DNA of 64,000 bases from Nocardioides sp. Root240. GTDB lineage: Bacteria; Actinomycetota; Actinomycetes; Propionibacteriales; Nocardioidaceae. Made by a program: the position numbers and the translations under genes. Under the pieces are notes generated by a model, which saw nothing but the letters and a program-made list of their open reading frames with translations, made no database searches and was not told the origin of the DNA. Positions 18,801 through 25,819 of the stretch are shown here, one piece after another; within the stretch, counting starts at the first letter, position 1, and each line of letters begins with the position of its first letter. The stretch is from contig NZ_LMIT01000009.1 of the NCBI RefSeq assembly GCF_001428825.1, positions 321,058 through 385,057 of the forward strand. Reading direction: 5' to 3'.

Positions 18801-19041
18801 CGCGGTCTACACCGAGGACGACGGCTCGTTCCTGGTGGTGGACTGGAAGACCAACCGTCGCCAGGACGCCGACCCGCTCCAGCTGGCGCTCTACCGACTC
18901 GCGTGGGCCGAGCTGCACGACGTACCGCTCGACCGGGTGCGTGCGGCCTTCCACTACGTGCGGACCGGCGACCTCGTCGTCCACGACGACCTGCCCGACC
19001 GGGCCGGCATCGAGGCGCTGCTCAGCGACGGACCACGCTGA
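15838..19041 (+). CDS. adnB: AdnB-type helicase-nuclease subunit
   Basis: The lead motor and second nuclease of AdnAB. The 1067-residue protein has Walker A IAGAGSGKTTL at about 38-48, LTFTTKAAAELRQRVR, motif II LLDEYQDTSVAQ at about 282, NQAIYGWRGASV and VHRSKGLEWATV. A C-terminal PD-(D/E)xK nuclease has LVVDWKTNRRQDADPLQLALYR at about 1000. There is no cysteine cluster, in contrast to the AdnA partner. The ATG at 15838 overlaps the adnA stop, implying coupled equimolar synthesis. The 3' end overlaps the convergent OsmC gene by 20 bp. The open frame further upstream is a shadow of adnA. Confidence 0.93.
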   Translation: MNQAINTPEDLQRLMKAEFPPSPEQWTAITAPLSPVVVIAGAGSGKTTLMAARVVHLVLTGQVRPEEILGLTFTTKAAAELRQRVRAALTAAGVLDLKPAVDGEEVLEPTVATYNAYAAGLLTDHGLRIGHEPDTRVITDAARYQLGARAVDRYDGAVEKLSDHPPTVIQNLLALDGSMSEHLVGPDDVLAFDAAERKSFERAVAEEQAGKNRKTYVEASQKAIDVIDRRAELMGLVASYRNLKADLGLMDFSDQIALAARLAVAQPEVGRLERERFKVVLLDEYQDTSVAQATLLARLFGEGHAVMAVGDPNQAIYGWRGASVSNIINFPEVFPAAGGAAVPVLPLTVNRRSDTRILDVANTLAQPLMATYGDKVAVLRHGSSKPGSVRVKVFDTHLDELAWLAGEVQATHDAGTPWAKIAVLSRDNQHGEAVFDALTGADIPVEIVGLSGLVRLPEIATVVATLKLVQDVTDNESLLSLLAGPRWAIGPRDLRLLGLRAFELAGRGGRDDAAATVHDQLVAIADGIDPAEIPCLDDALADPGTAPYSPEALERFALLRDELRLLRSAVGEPLLDLVRRIVDVTGVDVELASSMSKAAAARRENLDLFVKAVADFQAVDGDVTLPALIAWLTAEDEAGNGLEVATPSGADSVKLLTVHRSKGLEWATVFCVGVGEGRFPSTQGRSLWCSSPSVLPAPLRGDADDLPQLAGHDKAALDAYRADTRAHEAEEELRLGYVAFTRPEHDLWVTSFLWGTRKSPYGPSSFQVAIRELCDGWGEPVDWLDKPEKGAANPFDAVDPSRPWPVEGVGAETARRLEAALRVRAADPAAGDDDLALDLVEAARVADWDAEIERLLAEARSDRSQRVEVPLPSSLSATALGRLRDDPESFARDLARPMPRQPAPAARFGTRFHAWVETRFGQQGLFEPDELEGRGDAGIDDDSDLQELITQFEAGPFGSREPTGVETPFALVLTGPSGARQVVRGRIDAVYTEDDGSFLVVDWKTNRRQDADPLQLALYRLAWAELHDVPLDRVRAAFHYVRTGDLVVHDDLPDRAGIEALLSDGPR

Positions 19042-19525
19042 TCCGGGGCGGTACAGCGAGCGACCGGCCGACCACGCAGTACCGCTCCGTCGCCGTCGCG
19101 AGCCGGTCCAGGGCGGCGTCGTCGGCATCGGTGTCGAGGGTGACCGTCACGACCACGTCCTGCACGCCGACCGGTGCGGCACGGTCGACACCGAGCGTGC
19201 CGCGGGCGTCCCACCAGCCGTCGGCGCGCAGCGCGGCCGACCGGACCTCGATGCCCATGGCCGTCGCGACGGCGCGCAGGGTCACGCCGGCGCAGCCCAG
19301 CAACGCCTGCAGCAGCAGGTCCGCCGAGCACGCGTCCTGACCGTCGCCGCCGGCCGCGAGGTGGAGGCCGGCGCGGACCGGGCCGGCGAAGCCGTCGATG
19401 GTGGCGGTGACCTCGGGATCGCGGTAGTCGCCGGTCGCCCCGGTGGGGATCCGCGCCGTCGCCGGGTCGGTGCGGTAGCGGTCCTTGAGCGGTGCCTGTG
19501 CGGAGCGGAGCGTGCTGGCGTCCAT
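19022..19525 (-). CDS. OsmC family peroxiredoxin-like protein
   Basis: A 167-residue OsmC/Ohr-fold protein. The two family cysteines are present in the central helix region (DACSADLLLQALLGCAGVTL, residues about 66-85), so thiol peroxidase activity on organic hydroperoxides is plausible. The N-terminal strand ATIDGFAGPVRAGLHLAAGGDG and the C-terminal RYCVVGRSLAVPP also fit. It is convergent with adnB and divergent from nudC. The physiological substrate and reductant cannot be read from the sequence. Confidence 0.88.
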   Translation of the reverse strand: MDASTLRSAQAPLKDRYRTDPATARIPTGATGDYRDPEVTATIDGFAGPVRAGLHLAAGGDGQDACSADLLLQALLGCAGVTLRAVATAMGIEVRSAALRADGWWDARGTLGVDRAAPVGVQDVVVTVTLDTDADDAALDRLATATERYCVVGRSLAVPPRISVVRR

Positions 19526-19579
19526 GGCTCACGGTAGCGCCGCGGGCCGAGGGGTGGGGGGCGCGACTAGGCTCGCTGC

Positions 19580-20491
19580 GTGACGTTTCCGCACCTCTCG
19601 CTCGTCGCCGATCCCCACGACCGGCGCGGGTTGCTCCGGACCGACGAGGATTGGTTGCAGCAACGCTGGGAGGATCCGGCGAGCCGGGTCCTCGTGATCG
19701 CCGGGACCCTGGTGCGGCCCGGACCCGACGGCCTGGAGTGGGTGCCGTCGGCGGACGCGCCGGACGGCGTACGGCTGCTCCTCGGCGACCGCGACGGCAC
19801 GACCTGGTGGGCGGTGGTCATCGACGGCGCCCTCGCCAGGACCGAGCCGGAGCGCTGGCTGCCGCTGCGTGGCCTGCTGCCGTACCTCGGCGGCGACGCC
19901 GCCGCGCAGGCACCGCTGGTGTTCCACGCGATCGGTCTGGCGGAGTGGTTGTGGGCGCACCGGTTCTGCCCGCGCTGCGGCGGCGCCCTGACGCCGCGGG
20001 CCGCCGGCCACGAGCTGGTGTGCACCGACTGCGGCAAGCCGCAGTTCCCGCGGTCGGACCCGGCCGTGATCATGCTCATCTCGGCGGGGGAGCCGGGGTC
20101 TGCGGAGGAGCGCTGCCTGCTCGGGCGCGGCGCCACCTGGCCGCAGGGCAGGTTCAGCACGCTCGCCGGGTTCTGCGAGCCGGGGGAGACGCTCGAGGAC
20201 GCCGTGCGCCGCGAGGTGCTCGAGGAGACCGGCGTGGCCGTCGGCGAGGTGACCTACTTCGGCAACCAGCCGTGGCCGTTGCCCTCGAGCCTGATGCTCG
20301 GGTTCCACGGCCGCGCCGTCTCGGAGGACATCGTCCTCGACGACGCGGACGTCGAGGAGGCGCAGTGGTTCACGCGCGAGCAGATGCGTGCCGGCGCCGA
20401 GGAGGGCTCCCTGGTGCTCCCCGGGGGCGTGTCCATCAGCCGCTCGCTGATCGAGCACTGGTACGGCGGGACGCTCCCCGGCAGCTGGTGA
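19580..20491 (+). CDS. nudC: NAD(+) diphosphatase / NADH pyrophosphatase NudC
   Basis: Hydrolyses NADH or NAD-capped RNA 5' ends to the mononucleotides. The 303-residue protein has the N-terminal NudC domain, a zinc ribbon (FCPRCGG at about 135 and CTDCGKPQFPR at about 150) and a Nudix box GFCEPGETLEDAVRREVLEETG at about 195-215. The NudC-specific motif NQPWPLPSSLMLGF follows. The start is the GTG at 19580. Mycoredoxin follows convergently, as in mycobacteria where nudC and mrx1 are neighbours. Confidence 0.95.
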   Translation: MTFPHLSLVADPHDRRGLLRTDEDWLQQRWEDPASRVLVIAGTLVRPGPDGLEWVPSADAPDGVRLLLGDRDGTTWWAVVIDGALARTEPERWLPLRGLLPYLGGDAAAQAPLVFHAIGLAEWLWAHRFCPRCGGALTPRAAGHELVCTDCGKPQFPRSDPAVIMLISAGEPGSAEERCLLGRGATWPQGRFSTLAGFCEPGETLEDAVRREVLEETGVAVGEVTYFGNQPWPLPSSLMLGFHGRAVSEDIVLDDADVEEAQWFTREQMRAGAEEGSLVLPGGVSISRSLIEHWYGGTLPGSW

Positions 20492-20503
20492 GGACCGCGC
20501 CGC

Positions 20504-20758
20504 TCAGGCGCTGAGCTGCTCCAGTTTGGCCTTGACCTGCACGACGCTCGGGTTCGTCTGCGCCGTGCCGTCGCTGTAGACCAGCGTGGGCACGGTCTGG
20601 TTGCCGTTGTTGGCGGACTCGACGATGGCCGCGGCCTCGGGCTGCTGCTCGATGTCGACGACGTCGTAGGCGATGCCCTCACGGTCCAGCTGGCTCTTCA
20701 GCCGGTGGCAGTAGCCACACCACGGAGTGGTGTACATGACGAACCGTGCGTCGGACAT
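20504..20758 (-). CDS. mycoredoxin (Mrx1-type glutaredoxin)
   Basis: An 84-residue glutaredoxin-fold protein with the actinobacterial CGYC active site (residues 14-17 in YTTPWCGYCHRLK). The cis-proline loop is QTVPTLVYSDG. Mycoredoxins reduce protein-mycothiol mixed disulfides in the cytoplasm. Length and position between nudC and uvrD2 match the family. It is divergent from uvrD2, with about 190 bp between starts. Confidence 0.93.
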   Translation of the reverse strand: MSDARFVMYTTPWCGYCHRLKSQLDREGIAYDVVDIEQQPEAAAIVESANNGNQTVPTLVYSDGTAQTNPSVVQVKAKLEQLSA

Positions 20759-20951
20759 CGGACGACCTCACTTGTCGAAAACTGGTTGACGTGGCTCCAA
20801 CGTACCCACCGCGACCCGCATTCCCCCCAACGCCGCAGCGCGGGGCGAAGCCTGTCCACAAGCCACGGGGAGACCCTGCGGATGTGTCGCTGCCCCCGTC
20901 TAGGGTCGGTACGTCCTGCTTGACCGACCCGTGAAGGAGCCGTGGCACCCG

Positions 20952-23033
20952 ATGGCCGACGCCGACTCGATCGAACGGCTCCTGTCCGCGCTCGACCCCG
21001 AGCAGCGGCAGGTGGCGGAGACGCTGCGGGGACCGGTGCGGGTGCTGGCCGGTGCCGGCACGGGCAAGACCCGCGCGATCACGCACCGCATCGCCCACGG
21101 TGTGCTCGCGGGCGTCTACGCCCCGACCGAGGTGCTGGCCGTGACCTTCACGACGCGCGCGGCTGGTGAGCTGCGTCAGCGGTTGCGCCAGCTCGGCGCG
21201 CCGGGGGTGCAGGCACGGACCTTCCACAGCGCCGCCCTGCGTCAGCTGCGCTACTTCTGGCCCCACGTGCACGGCACCGAGCTGCCCGAGCTGACCGAGT
21301 CCAAGCTCGGCATGATGGCGGCGGCCTGCCGCGCGATCGGCGTGCGCACCGACCAGGCGCTGCTGCGCGACCTCGCCTCCGAGATCGAGTGGGCCAAGGT
21401 CAGCAACGTCGGTCCCGACGACTACGCCCGGCTCGCGCCCGGCAAGGGCCGGGCCGTCGCCGACCAGACGCCGGAGACCGTCGCGCGGGTGTTCGCCTCC
21501 TACGAGGACGTCAAGCGCGCCCAGGGCCGGATGGACATGGAGGACGTGCTGCTGCTGACGGCCGGCGTGCTCGCGACCGACGAGCGGGTCGCGGCGCAGG
21601 TGCGCCGGCAGTACAAGTGGTTCGTCGTCGACGAGTTCCAGGACGTCTCGCCGCTGCAGTCGGCGCTGCTCGACCTGTGGCTCGGAGGACGCGACGAGCT
21701 GTGCGTCGTCGGCGACCCGGCGCAGACGATCTACTCCTTCGCGGGCGCCGACGCGGGCTACCTCCGCGACTTCCCGAAGCGCTACCCCGGCACGACGTCG
21801 ATCGAGCTGGTGCGCAACTACCGCTCGACGCCGCAGGTGGTCGGCGACGCCAACCGGCTCCTGGCCGGCACGGCGAGCGCGGGCGTCGAGCTCCGCTCCC
21901 AGCACGCCGCGGGCTCCGCGGTGCGCTACGTCGGCGAGCCCGACGAGGTCGCCGAGGCGCGCACCGTGGCCGACCGGATCGCCCGGCTGCACCGCGCCGG
22001 CACGCCCTACGGCGAGATGGCCGTGCTCTTCCGGATCAACGCCCAGTCCGAGACCTTCGAGGACGCGCTCACCGACCGCGCCATCCCCTACGTCATCCGG
22101 GGCGCGGCCCGCTTCTTCGAGCGCCGCGAGGTGCGGGAGGCGGTGACCCGGCTGCGCGGCGCAGCCCGCTCCGGGGAGGCCGACGGCCACCCGTGGGTGA
22201 CGGTCGTGCGCGACGTGCTCAGCGGGATGGGGTGGACGACCGAGCCTCCGACGGCCCGCGGCCAGGCCCGCGACCGCTGGGAGTCCTTCCAGGCGCTCGT
22301 CGACCAGGCCGAGGACTTCGCGACCGAGCGGGGCATCGAGGCCTCGGTCGGCACCTTCGTCGACGACCTCGACCGCCGTGCCGCCGAGCAGCACGCCCCG
22401 ACGGCCGACGGTGTCACCCTGGCGACCTTCCACGCCGCCAAGGGGTTGGAGTGGGACGCCGTGTTCTGCTGCGGCGTGCAGGACGGCACGGTGCCGATCA
22501 CCTATGCCAGCCAGGAGGGTGCGCCTCCGGGGGCGGTCGAGGAGGAGCGCCGGCTGCTCTACGTCGGCATGACCCGCGCCCGCAAGGAGCTGATGGTCTC
22601 GTGGGCGGCGGCCCGCAACCCGGGCCAGGCACCACGCCGTCAGCCCTCGCGCTTCCTCGTCCCGATGCTGCCTGCGTCCCAACAGCCGCAGGCGACCCGG
22701 GGGCGCACGAAGGTCGCCCGCTGCCGCGACTGCCTCCAGCCGCTGAGCTCTGCCGCGGAGAAGAAGCGGGGGCGCTGCGCGCACCACCCCGTCCGCTACG
22801 ACGAGGCGCTCTTCGACCGACTCAAGGCATGGCGCCTCGAGACCGCCAAGGAGGCGGGGGAGGACGGCAAGCCGCTGCCGGCGTACGTCGTGTTCACCGA
22901 CGCCACGCTCGAGCTGATCGCCGAGCAGAAGCCCACCTCGATCAAGGCGCTGGCGAAGGTCAACGGGGTCGGTCCGAACAAGATCGAGCGGTACGGCGAG
23001 GCGGTCCTCGCGCTGGTTTCAGAAAAACCTTGA
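20952..23033 (+). CDS. uvrD2: ATP-dependent DNA helicase UvrD2
   Basis: A superfamily 1A 3'-5' DNA helicase of about 693 residues. Motifs: Walker A GAGTGKTRAIT at about 34, VTFTTRAAGELRQR, motif II VVDEFQDVSPLQ at about 226, TIYSFAGADAGYLRDF and TFHAAKGLEWDAVF. The linker has CRDC at about 593 and a CAHH pair (a tetracysteine-type zinc knuckle in mycobacterial UvrD2, here with a histidine variant). A C-terminal HRDC domain (LKAWRLETAKEAG... ALAKVNGVGPNKIERYG) runs from about 615 to the end. A start at GTG 20931 is possible, but AAGGAG at 20934-20939 precedes the ATG at 20952. Confidence 0.93.
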   Translation: MADADSIERLLSALDPEQRQVAETLRGPVRVLAGAGTGKTRAITHRIAHGVLAGVYAPTEVLAVTFTTRAAGELRQRLRQLGAPGVQARTFHSAALRQLRYFWPHVHGTELPELTESKLGMMAAACRAIGVRTDQALLRDLASEIEWAKVSNVGPDDYARLAPGKGRAVADQTPETVARVFASYEDVKRAQGRMDMEDVLLLTAGVLATDERVAAQVRRQYKWFVVDEFQDVSPLQSALLDLWLGGRDELCVVGDPAQTIYSFAGADAGYLRDFPKRYPGTTSIELVRNYRSTPQVVGDANRLLAGTASAGVELRSQHAAGSAVRYVGEPDEVAEARTVADRIARLHRAGTPYGEMAVLFRINAQSETFEDALTDRAIPYVIRGAARFFERREVREAVTRLRGAARSGEADGHPWVTVVRDVLSGMGWTTEPPTARGQARDRWESFQALVDQAEDFATERGIEASVGTFVDDLDRRAAEQHAPTADGVTLATFHAAKGLEWDAVFCCGVQDGTVPITYASQEGAPPGAVEEERRLLYVGMTRARKELMVSWAAARNPGQAPRRQPSRFLVPMLPASQQPQATRGRTKVARCRDCLQPLSSAAEKKRGRCAHHPVRYDEALFDRLKAWRLETAKEAGEDGKPLPAYVVFTDATLELIAEQKPTSIKALAKVNGVGPNKIERYGEAVLALVSEKP

Positions 23034-23039
23034 AAAAAC

Positions 23040-23095
23040 CGCAATAAATGATTTGCGTCGCCTGATACGCGGCCGTTACGGTCGTCAGGCAATCA
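23040..23095 (+). promoter_or_regulatory. candidate whiB7 promoter with AT-rich WhiB7 box
   Basis: Just past the uvrD2 stop is an A/T-rich tract (gcaataaatga, 23041-23051), which stands out in this GC-rich DNA. It is followed by TTGCGT (23053-23058) and TACGGT (23077-23082) with an 18-base spacer, which read as -35 and -10 elements. WhiB7 with SigA is known to act on promoters with an AT-rich block immediately upstream of -35, so autoregulation is likely. Confidence 0.55.
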
Positions 23096-23158
23096 ACCGC
23101 TGCGCATCACAGCCCTGGCAAGGCTGGCGCCATTCACGCACCTGAGGAGGTGGCCCCC

Positions 23159-23446
23159 ATGGAGAACATCACGATGATCCCGCTGACCGACGTCAACGTC
23201 TGGCAGATCTCGCTGAGCCCGCTCGACTGCGCCACCTCTGCTCTCGCGACCCTCGAGGTCCAGGGCATTGCCGTGCGTCCGGCCGTCCCGGCGTCTGCCG
23301 CCTTTGCACCCTTCGCCGCTGGCGAGGCTGCTGTGGCCAATGACGTGACGCCCGTCAAGCGGGAGCGCGCCCTCACCGGCATGGGACACCGCGGCATCAC
23401 GTCCGCCTACGTCCCGGGTTCACCAGCCTGGAGTCATCCGAACTGA
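23159..23446 (+). CDS. upstream ORF in the whiB7 leader
   Basis: A 95-codon ORF, MENITMIPLTDVNVWQISL..., with an excellent Shine-Dalgarno (GAGGAGG at 23144-23150, eight bases before the ATG). It lies wholly in the leader between the putative whiB7 promoter and the leader terminator; its stop is 24 bases before the terminator hairpin. The peptide is alanine/valine-rich with no known domain. The strong initiation signal together with its place suggests that translation of this ORF, or its failure under ribosome-targeting drugs, decides whether RNA polymerase reads into whiB7. It could also be an independent small protein, but no family is recognised. Confidence 0.6.
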   Translation: MENITMIPLTDVNVWQISLSPLDCATSALATLEVQGIAVRPAVPASAAFAPFAAGEAAVANDVTPVKRERALTGMGHRGITSAYVPGSPAWSHPN

Positions 23447-23469
23447 CCAACATCAGCTCGGCAGCCTCC

Positions 23470-23515
23470 AGGCCGCGGAACCCGAAAGACCGGGATCCGC
23501 GGCCTTTGTGTTTCT
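23470..23515 (+). terminator. intrinsic terminator (attenuator) in the whiB7 leader
   Basis: aggccgcgga (23470-23479) pairs with tccgcggcct (23496-23505), and inside it cccg (23481-23484) pairs with cggg (23491-23494). The run ttgtgtttct follows directly. This is the clearest intrinsic terminator in the window, placed 85-130 bases before the whiB7 start. The segment ccgcggc at 23389-23395, inside the upstream ORF, could pair with the left arm (23472-23478) and act as antiterminator. Confidence 0.75.
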
Positions 23516-23598
23516 CAGGACCTGAGAACCGCGAAGTCGCAGATCCCTCAAGGAAACCGACCAACGCGATCAGGTCATTGAAGAGGAGGTGAAAGCAG

Positions 23599-23874
23599 AT
23601 GACGACCAGTGTTCTCGAGCCGACGCTGGACGAGCTGCTGCCGTGCCGGCTGAACGACGCGGAGCTGTGGTTCGCCGAGTCCCCGTCGGACGTCGAGTCC
23701 GCCAAGGCGCTGTGCCAGGCGTGCCCGGTGCAGGAGATGTGCCTGTCCGGCGCCCTCGACCGGCGCGAGCCGTGGGGCGTGTGGGGTGGCGAGCTGTTCC
23801 TGGCCGGCGTGGTGATCCCGCGCAAGCGGCCCCGGGGCCGGCCGCGCAAGGACGCCACCGTGACCGCGGCCTAG
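23599..23874 (+). CDS. whiB7: WhiB7 transcriptional regulator
   Basis: The [4Fe-4S] WhiB-family regulator that binds SigA and activates intrinsic antibiotic resistance genes. The 91-residue protein has the four cluster cysteines (16, 39, 42, 48), the GVWGG turn at 60-64 and the WhiB7-specific AT-hook RPRGRPRK at 77-84, which binds AT-rich DNA upstream of -35 elements. AGAGGAGG lies eight to ten bases before the ATG. The location after uvrD2 is conserved in actinobacteria. Its own leader suggests attenuation control in addition to autoregulation. Confidence 0.97.
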   Translation: MTTSVLEPTLDELLPCRLNDAELWFAESPSDVESAKALCQACPVQEMCLSGALDRREPWGVWGGELFLAGVVIPRKRPRGRPRKDATVTAA

Positions 23875-23940
23875 GAAACGACTGCTCCACCCATCGATCA
23901 CCGAGTGATCAACCAGACCAGACGACCAAAGGAATTCACG

Positions 23941-24108
23941 ATGTACAACATGCTGAACGAAGACATGGCGCGCGCGCAGATGGCCGCGCGCCTGGGAGAG
24001 GCGCAGCAGCTGCGCGATGCCACCCGCGTGGCTCGCGCCCGCCGCTTGAGCCGCAAGGCCGAGCGTGCTGCGCAGCAGGCTCGTCTCGCCCTCGCTCGCG
24101 CTCTCTGA
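23941..24108 (+). CDS. small basic helical hypothetical protein
   Basis: A 55-residue protein starting MYNMLNEDMARAQMAARLGEA. It is almost entirely made of alanine, arginine and leucine with charge spacing expected of a long amphipathic helix (ARARRLSRKAERAAQQARLALARAL), with no cysteines or membrane segment. AAAGGA at 23928-23933 precedes the ATG. It lies 66 bp behind whiB7, before a strong terminator, so it is probably co-transcribed with whiB7 and drug-inducible. The function is unknown. A helix of this kind could bind RNA or the ribosome, but that is a guess. Confidence 0.65.
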   Translation: MYNMLNEDMARAQMAARLGEAQQLRDATRVARARRLSRKAERAAQQARLALARAL

Positions 24109-24203
24109 CCCAGACCGGGTCCCCCTGCCACGGGACCCTGCCTGACAGCGAGACAGAACGTCCTGGAGGACCTCCTCTGGGAGCACCTGATCGCGGGTGA
24201 CAA

Positions 24204-24243
24204 GAAGGGGCCGGAACCGACCACCGTCGGGTCCGGCCCCTTC
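24204..24243 (+). terminator. terminator of the whiB7 transcript
   Basis: gaaggggccgga (24204-24215) pairs perfectly with tccggccccttc (24232-24243), followed by gcaactttt. It closes the whiB7 and small-protein unit. Confidence 0.75.
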
Positions 24244-24256
24244 GCAACTTTTCGGT

Positions 24257-24294
24257 CACGACCCAGCCACGACCCAGCCACGACCCAGCCACGA
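24257..24294. repeat. 11-bp tandem repeat, about 3.5 copies
   Basis: The unit cacgacccagc occurs at 24257, 24268 and 24279 without a mismatch, plus a partial cacga at 24290. It lies between the whiB7 terminator and the next small gene, in non-coding DNA. Confidence 0.85.
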
Positions 24295-24331
24295 AGGCCC
24301 GGCGGGCGCTCGTGGCTCCTACGCTGGGCCC

Positions 24332-24496
24332 ATGCCCGTGTCCTGTGACTTCTGCGGTCGCCGCGCCGACGGTGAGGAGCCGCCGGTGACGTGGACGACG
24401 GCGTTCGAGCGTGGCCGGGTTCGCCGCTACTGCGACGAGTGCTCGCGGGCCCACCTGCGGTCGATGGAGGCCAAGCTCGACAGCGAGTGGTGGTAG
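24332..24496 (+). CDS. small zinc-finger-like hypothetical protein
   Basis: A 54-residue protein, MPVSCDFCGRRADGEEPP..., with a CDFC pair at residues 5-8 and a YCDEC pair near 35, the layout of a treble-clef or zinc-ribbon knuckle. The rest is RAHLRSMEAKLDSEWW. It has no signal peptide. It converges closely (7 bp) with the ThiF-like gene. The family is unknown to me, but the paired cysteines and core-like codon use make it a likely real gene. Confidence 0.7.
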   Translation: MPVSCDFCGRRADGEEPPVTWTTAFERGRVRRYCDECSRAHLRSMEAKLDSEWW

Positions 24497-24503
24497 CCCG
24501 GCG

Positions 24504-25388
24504 TCAGCCGAACAGCGTGGCCGCGTCGTCCCAGGCGCAGCCGCAGTCGGGGTGCCGGCCCCACCGAACCCGGTCCGGGCCGAGTGCGGGGCCGACGTCG
24601 TACGTCGTGGACCACGTGCTGGGCAGGTCGCCCTCGACGAAGCGGGTCAGGTCGCGCACCGCCCAGGCGAGGACGAGCAGGTCGAGCACCGGGTCGACCG
24701 GCGGCGGCGTCTCGGCGGCCGCCCGGGCCGCCTGGGCGACCAGGAGGGGTCGACGGGCGTCGTGGAGCGCCTCGTGGGCGTCCACGCAGCGCAGGCAGGC
24801 CGTGCGGCCCGGGTCCACGAACGGGCCGAGTCGGCGCCCGCCGGCCGCCCCGCTGACCACGAGGTGGGGCAGCGAGGCCCGGACCAGCGGGTCGAGACGC
24901 TCCCTGTCGACGGGGCCGTTGCCGACGACGAGGTGGACGGTGGCGTCCTCCACGTCCGGGCCCGCCGTACGCCGCAGGCCGGCGCGCTCCAGGAGCGGGC
25001 CGAGCACGGGCTCGGCCGCGGGAGCGGCCCGCACGGCGACCACGGCGCGGGCGCGCGCCGCGCGGCGTCGTACCGCGTCGGGGCCGAACTGGGCGCGCAG
25101 CAGCACGTCGGCGGGGTCGGCCACGCCCTCCCCGTCCGGTACGACGACCACGAGCCCTGCTGCGCGCAGCCGCTCGAGCAGCCCCGCGGACTCCGGGTCG
25201 AGCTCGTCCAGCGGCTCCGTGACGCCACGGCCGGCGCCCAACGCGCTCAGCAGGCTGCGGACGGCCGGTTCGTCCGGGACCCGGACGCCGGGCTCGTCGA
25301 GGCCGACCTGGAGCACGCCGGGGGAGCGGGCCAGGACAGGGGTACCGGGGCGAAGGGTGAGGCGACGCTTCCCGAGGGCGGACGGCAT
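24504..25388 (-). CDS. ThiF/cyclodehydratase-like (TOMM partner-type) protein
   Basis: A 294-residue protein that resembles the E1-like/leader-binding partner of thiazole/oxazole-modified microcin cyclodehydratases. It has an N-terminal winged-helix-like part (residues 1-95). A Rossmann-like centre follows (RARAVVAVRAAPA... VHLVVGNGPVDRERLDPLVRASLPHLVVS), with two cysteine motifs, TACLRCVDAH at about 200 and HPDCGCAW near the C-terminus, that could hold zinc. There is no YcaO cyclodehydratase, dehydrogenase or precursor peptide next to it. An equivalent orphan gene lies by whiB7 in mycobacteria as I recall. Its function is therefore open. Confidence 0.65.
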   Translation of the reverse strand: MPSALGKRRLTLRPGTPVLARSPGVLQVGLDEPGVRVPDEPAVRSLLSALGAGRGVTEPLDELDPESAGLLERLRAAGLVVVVPDGEGVADPADVLLRAQFGPDAVRRRAARARAVVAVRAAPAAEPVLGPLLERAGLRRTAGPDVEDATVHLVVGNGPVDRERLDPLVRASLPHLVVSGAAGGRRLGPFVDPGRTACLRCVDAHEALHDARRPLLVAQAARAAAETPPPVDPVLDLLVLAWAVRDLTRFVEGDLPSTWSTTYDVGPALGPDRVRWGRHPDCGCAWDDAATLFG

Positions 25389-25462
25389 GACAGCAGCGTG
25401 GCACCGGGCGCGATCAAGCGGGTCGGCTCATCCACAGACGTGGTCGTCGGCGAAAAAGTGCC

Positions 25463-25496
25463 GCGGGCGGCACCACCGGTGGGTGGTACCGCCCGC
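25463..25496 (-). terminator. terminator of the DUF5679 gene
   Basis: On the minus strand gcgggcggtaccacc (25496-25482) pairs with ggtggtgccgcccgc (25477-25463), with one mismatch and a four-base loop, followed by ggcactttttc. A clear intrinsic terminator reading leftward. Confidence 0.75.
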
Positions 25497-25521
25497 GACG
25501 AATCGGTCTAAGGCCGAGAAA

Positions 25522-25680
25522 TCAGGCCTTGCCGAGGATGCGGTTGAGGTTCGTGCCGCACTCGGGGCAGACGGCCTTGGCCATCCGGGTGCCCTTCTCG
25601 TTGACCTTGACCTCGCCCGTGGCCTCACGCTTGGCCTTGCACTTCACGCAGTAGAACTCGCCGCTCCAGGTCTCCGCCAT
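25522..25680 (-). CDS. DUF5679 zinc-ribbon protein
   Basis: A 52-residue protein, MAETWSGEFYCVKCKAKREATGEV..., with YCVKC and VCPECGTNLNR, a complete four-cysteine zinc ribbon. It matches the DUF5679 family found in actinobacteria. Lysine-rich strands between the pairs suggest nucleic-acid or ribosome contact, but this is not shown. AAGGAGG lies five bases before the ATG at 25680, so that start is chosen over an ATG eight codons earlier. It has its own terminator downstream. Confidence 0.88.
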   Translation of the reverse strand: MAETWSGEFYCVKCKAKREATGEVKVNEKGTRMAKAVCPECGTNLNRILGKA

Positions 25681-25819
25681 GACGGCCTCCTTGCCATGTT
25701 TCATCGTTGGTCGTCGCGACGGGGGTCTTTGGGGGAAGCCCGTCGGGGTCCGGAGTCCGACTCCAGAACCGCCCCGACCCTACGCCACGCCGCCCAGCAG
25801 GCGCAGTAGCGTGCCCCGC

